Origin: Acidobacteriota bacterium
GTDB taxonomy: Bacteria > Acidobacteriota > Thermoanaerobaculia > Multivoradales > SZUA-115
Assembly: GCA_024277255.1 (NCBI GenBank)
Contig: JAJRVQ010000167.1
Span: 1 to 64,000 of the forward strand
Direction of reading: 5' to 3'
DNA length: 64,000 nt
The position numbers and the translations under genes were made by a program. The notes below the pieces were generated by a model. That model saw only the letters and a list, made by a program, of their open reading frames with translations, was not told where the DNA came from and ran no database searches. Positions 63,060-64,000 of the stretch are shown here, one piece after another; within the stretch, counting starts at the first letter, position 1, and the number at the start of each line of letters is the position of its first letter.

Positions 63060-63974
63060 TTAGTCCTGGCGTGACGGAGCGGCCTTCCTCTCCTCCAGCT
63101 CCTCCAGTGTCTTGGGCCAGTCGCCGCGCATGAGGCGGGAGAGGGCGCGGTCGGCGAGGAGTTTGCCACCGGTTTGGCAGGTCGGGCAGTAGTTGGCTTC
63201 GTTCTCGGCGTAGATCAGCCGTTGGACGGGGGTCTGGCAGACCGGGCAGGGTTGGCGGTATTTGCCGTGGACGGCCATCTCGGGGCGAAAGGCGGTGACT
63301 TTCTCGGGGAAGCCGGCCCCCACCTGTTGCCGGCTGCGTTCGGTCCACTCTGCGAGCACCGCGCGGGCGGCAGAGTGAAGGCCGCTCAGTTCGGCGTCGC
63401 TCATCTTGCCGGTCTGCTTGAAGGGCGACATCCGAGCCCGGTGCAAGATCTCATCGGAGTAGGCGTTGCCGATACCGCTCAGGATGGTGGGATCGGTGAG
63501 CGCCCGTTTGAGGGTGCGGTTCTCGCGGCGCAAGGCGGTGGCGAAGGCGGCAGGGGCGGCCTCCACGACCTCCAGGCCACCGCGATCGTGGTCGGCGAGA
63601 CCCTCTCTGCCTGCGACCAGATGGAGCGACGCGCGCTTCTTCGAGCTGGCCTCGGTGAGCAGAATCGAGCCTCCGGCGAAGTCGAACGCGGCCAGACCGT
63701 TCTTGCGCCCCACCTTGACCCCGGCCGGGCGCCAGCGTAAGCGGCCGGCGATCATCAGGTGCAAGACCAGAAACAGCTCGCCTTCCAGCTCGAAGACGAT
63801 CCGTTTGCCGAGCCGCCGAAAACCGAGCACCCGTTTGCCCGATGCCGCCGAGATGCAAGGACTGACCGAGCGCACTAGAAATGGGCTGGCCAGCCGAATC
63901 CGCTCCAGCACTTCGCCGCCCACGTGGCGCTTGAGCGCTTCGATGTAGACGACGACATCCGGCAGTTCAGGCAC
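63060..63974 (-). CDS. Fpg/Nei family DNA glycosylase (8-oxoguanine or oxidised pyrimidine repair)
   Basis: A 304-residue base-excision repair enzyme. The mature N-terminus is PELPD, whose proline and glutamate are the catalytic pair of the Fpg/Nei family. The HTH DNA-binding part contains SGIGNAYSDEILHRARMSP, and the C-terminal zinc finger is CPVC...CPTC. The start is GTG at 63974 with GAGGG 8 bases upstream. Length is slightly above the family's usual 270-290, from an extra C-terminal tail after the zinc finger (ALSRLMRGDWPKTLEEL). The exact substrate cannot be told from sequence by eye. Confidence 0.94.
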   Translation of the reverse strand: MPELPDVVVYIEALKRHVGGEVLERIRLASPFLVRSVSPCISAASGKRVLGFRRLGKRIVFELEGELFLVLHLMIAGRLRWRPAGVKVGRKNGLAAFDFAGGSILLTEASSKKRASLHLVAGREGLADHDRGGLEVVEAAPAAFATALRRENRTLKRALTDPTILSGIGNAYSDEILHRARMSPFKQTGKMSDAELSGLHSAARAVLAEWTERSRQQVGAGFPEKVTAFRPEMAVHGKYRQPCPVCQTPVQRLIYAENEANYCPTCQTGGKLLADRALSRLMRGDWPKTLEELEERKAAPSRQD

Positions 63975-64000
63975 TCAGTGCACCCTCAGGGAACAGGGAT

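Overview
The window is high-GC bacterial chromosome, densely packed with genes on both strands. It carries no rRNA or tRNA gene, no CRISPR array and no insertion sequence that I can see. An Acidobacteriota-like organism (Thermoanaerobaculia or a relative) is my best guess. The grounds are weak: a DUF4097-type repeat protein, a large kinase with FG-GAP and TPR parts, an FHA-linked enhancer-binding protein, and a secreted protein ending in an FESG...AW tail. This assignment is inference.

Layout. (1) 1-13339, minus strand: a collinear nonribosomal peptide synthetase (NRPS) operon of three genes joined by GTGA stop/start overlaps (A-T-C-A-T-C-A-T, then C-A-T, then C-A... cut by the window edge). 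Its upstream region holds two clean palindromic sites. (2) 14157-14759: a small cysteine-rich secreted protein. (3) 15000-21716, minus strand: a tight three-gene operon encoding a SIR2 domain fused to a VMAP-type C-terminal region, a MoxR-like AAA+ ATPase, and a SAV_2336-type von Willebrand A (vWA) protein with a TPR tail. This looks like a ternary NTP-dependent conflict (defence) system and is the most interesting item here. (4) 21946-24437, plus strand: ETF-ubiquinone oxidoreductase and a MazEF-like toxin-antitoxin pair with an operator-like inverted repeat. (5) 24499-30114: a DTGSGS-repeat DUF4097 protein, a secreted DPP-IV-like S9 peptidase, and a split Na/phosphate transporter plus PhoU pair. 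(6) 30129-35698, minus strand: the fatty-acid operon yceD-rpmF-plsX-fabD-fabG-acpP-fabF, without fabH. (7) 35842-38480: an alkaline-phosphatase-superfamily lipoprotein and an MscS channel. (8) 38483-54667: an envelope polysaccharide locus with five glycosyltransferase genes (one a two-enzyme fusion), membrane proteins, a second sulfatase-like lipoprotein and an undecaprenyl-phosphate sugar phosphotransferase. (9) 54661-59521: a divergent pair, a membrane Ser/Thr kinase and an FHA-AAA+-Fis regulator. The regulator seems to begin with an AUU codon. (10) 59529-62737: three exported proteins, one GH16-like. (11) 63060-63974: an Fpg/Nei-type DNA glycosylase.

How the parts may work together. The NRPS line would build a peptide of at least five residues; no thioesterase, transporter or MbtH is in view. 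The SIR2-VMAP/MoxR/vWA operon fits a sensor-switch-effector scheme that would deplete NAD when triggered. The kinase and FHA regulator probably form a phospho-Thr signalling pair. They may control the exported proteins beside them or the polysaccharide locus.
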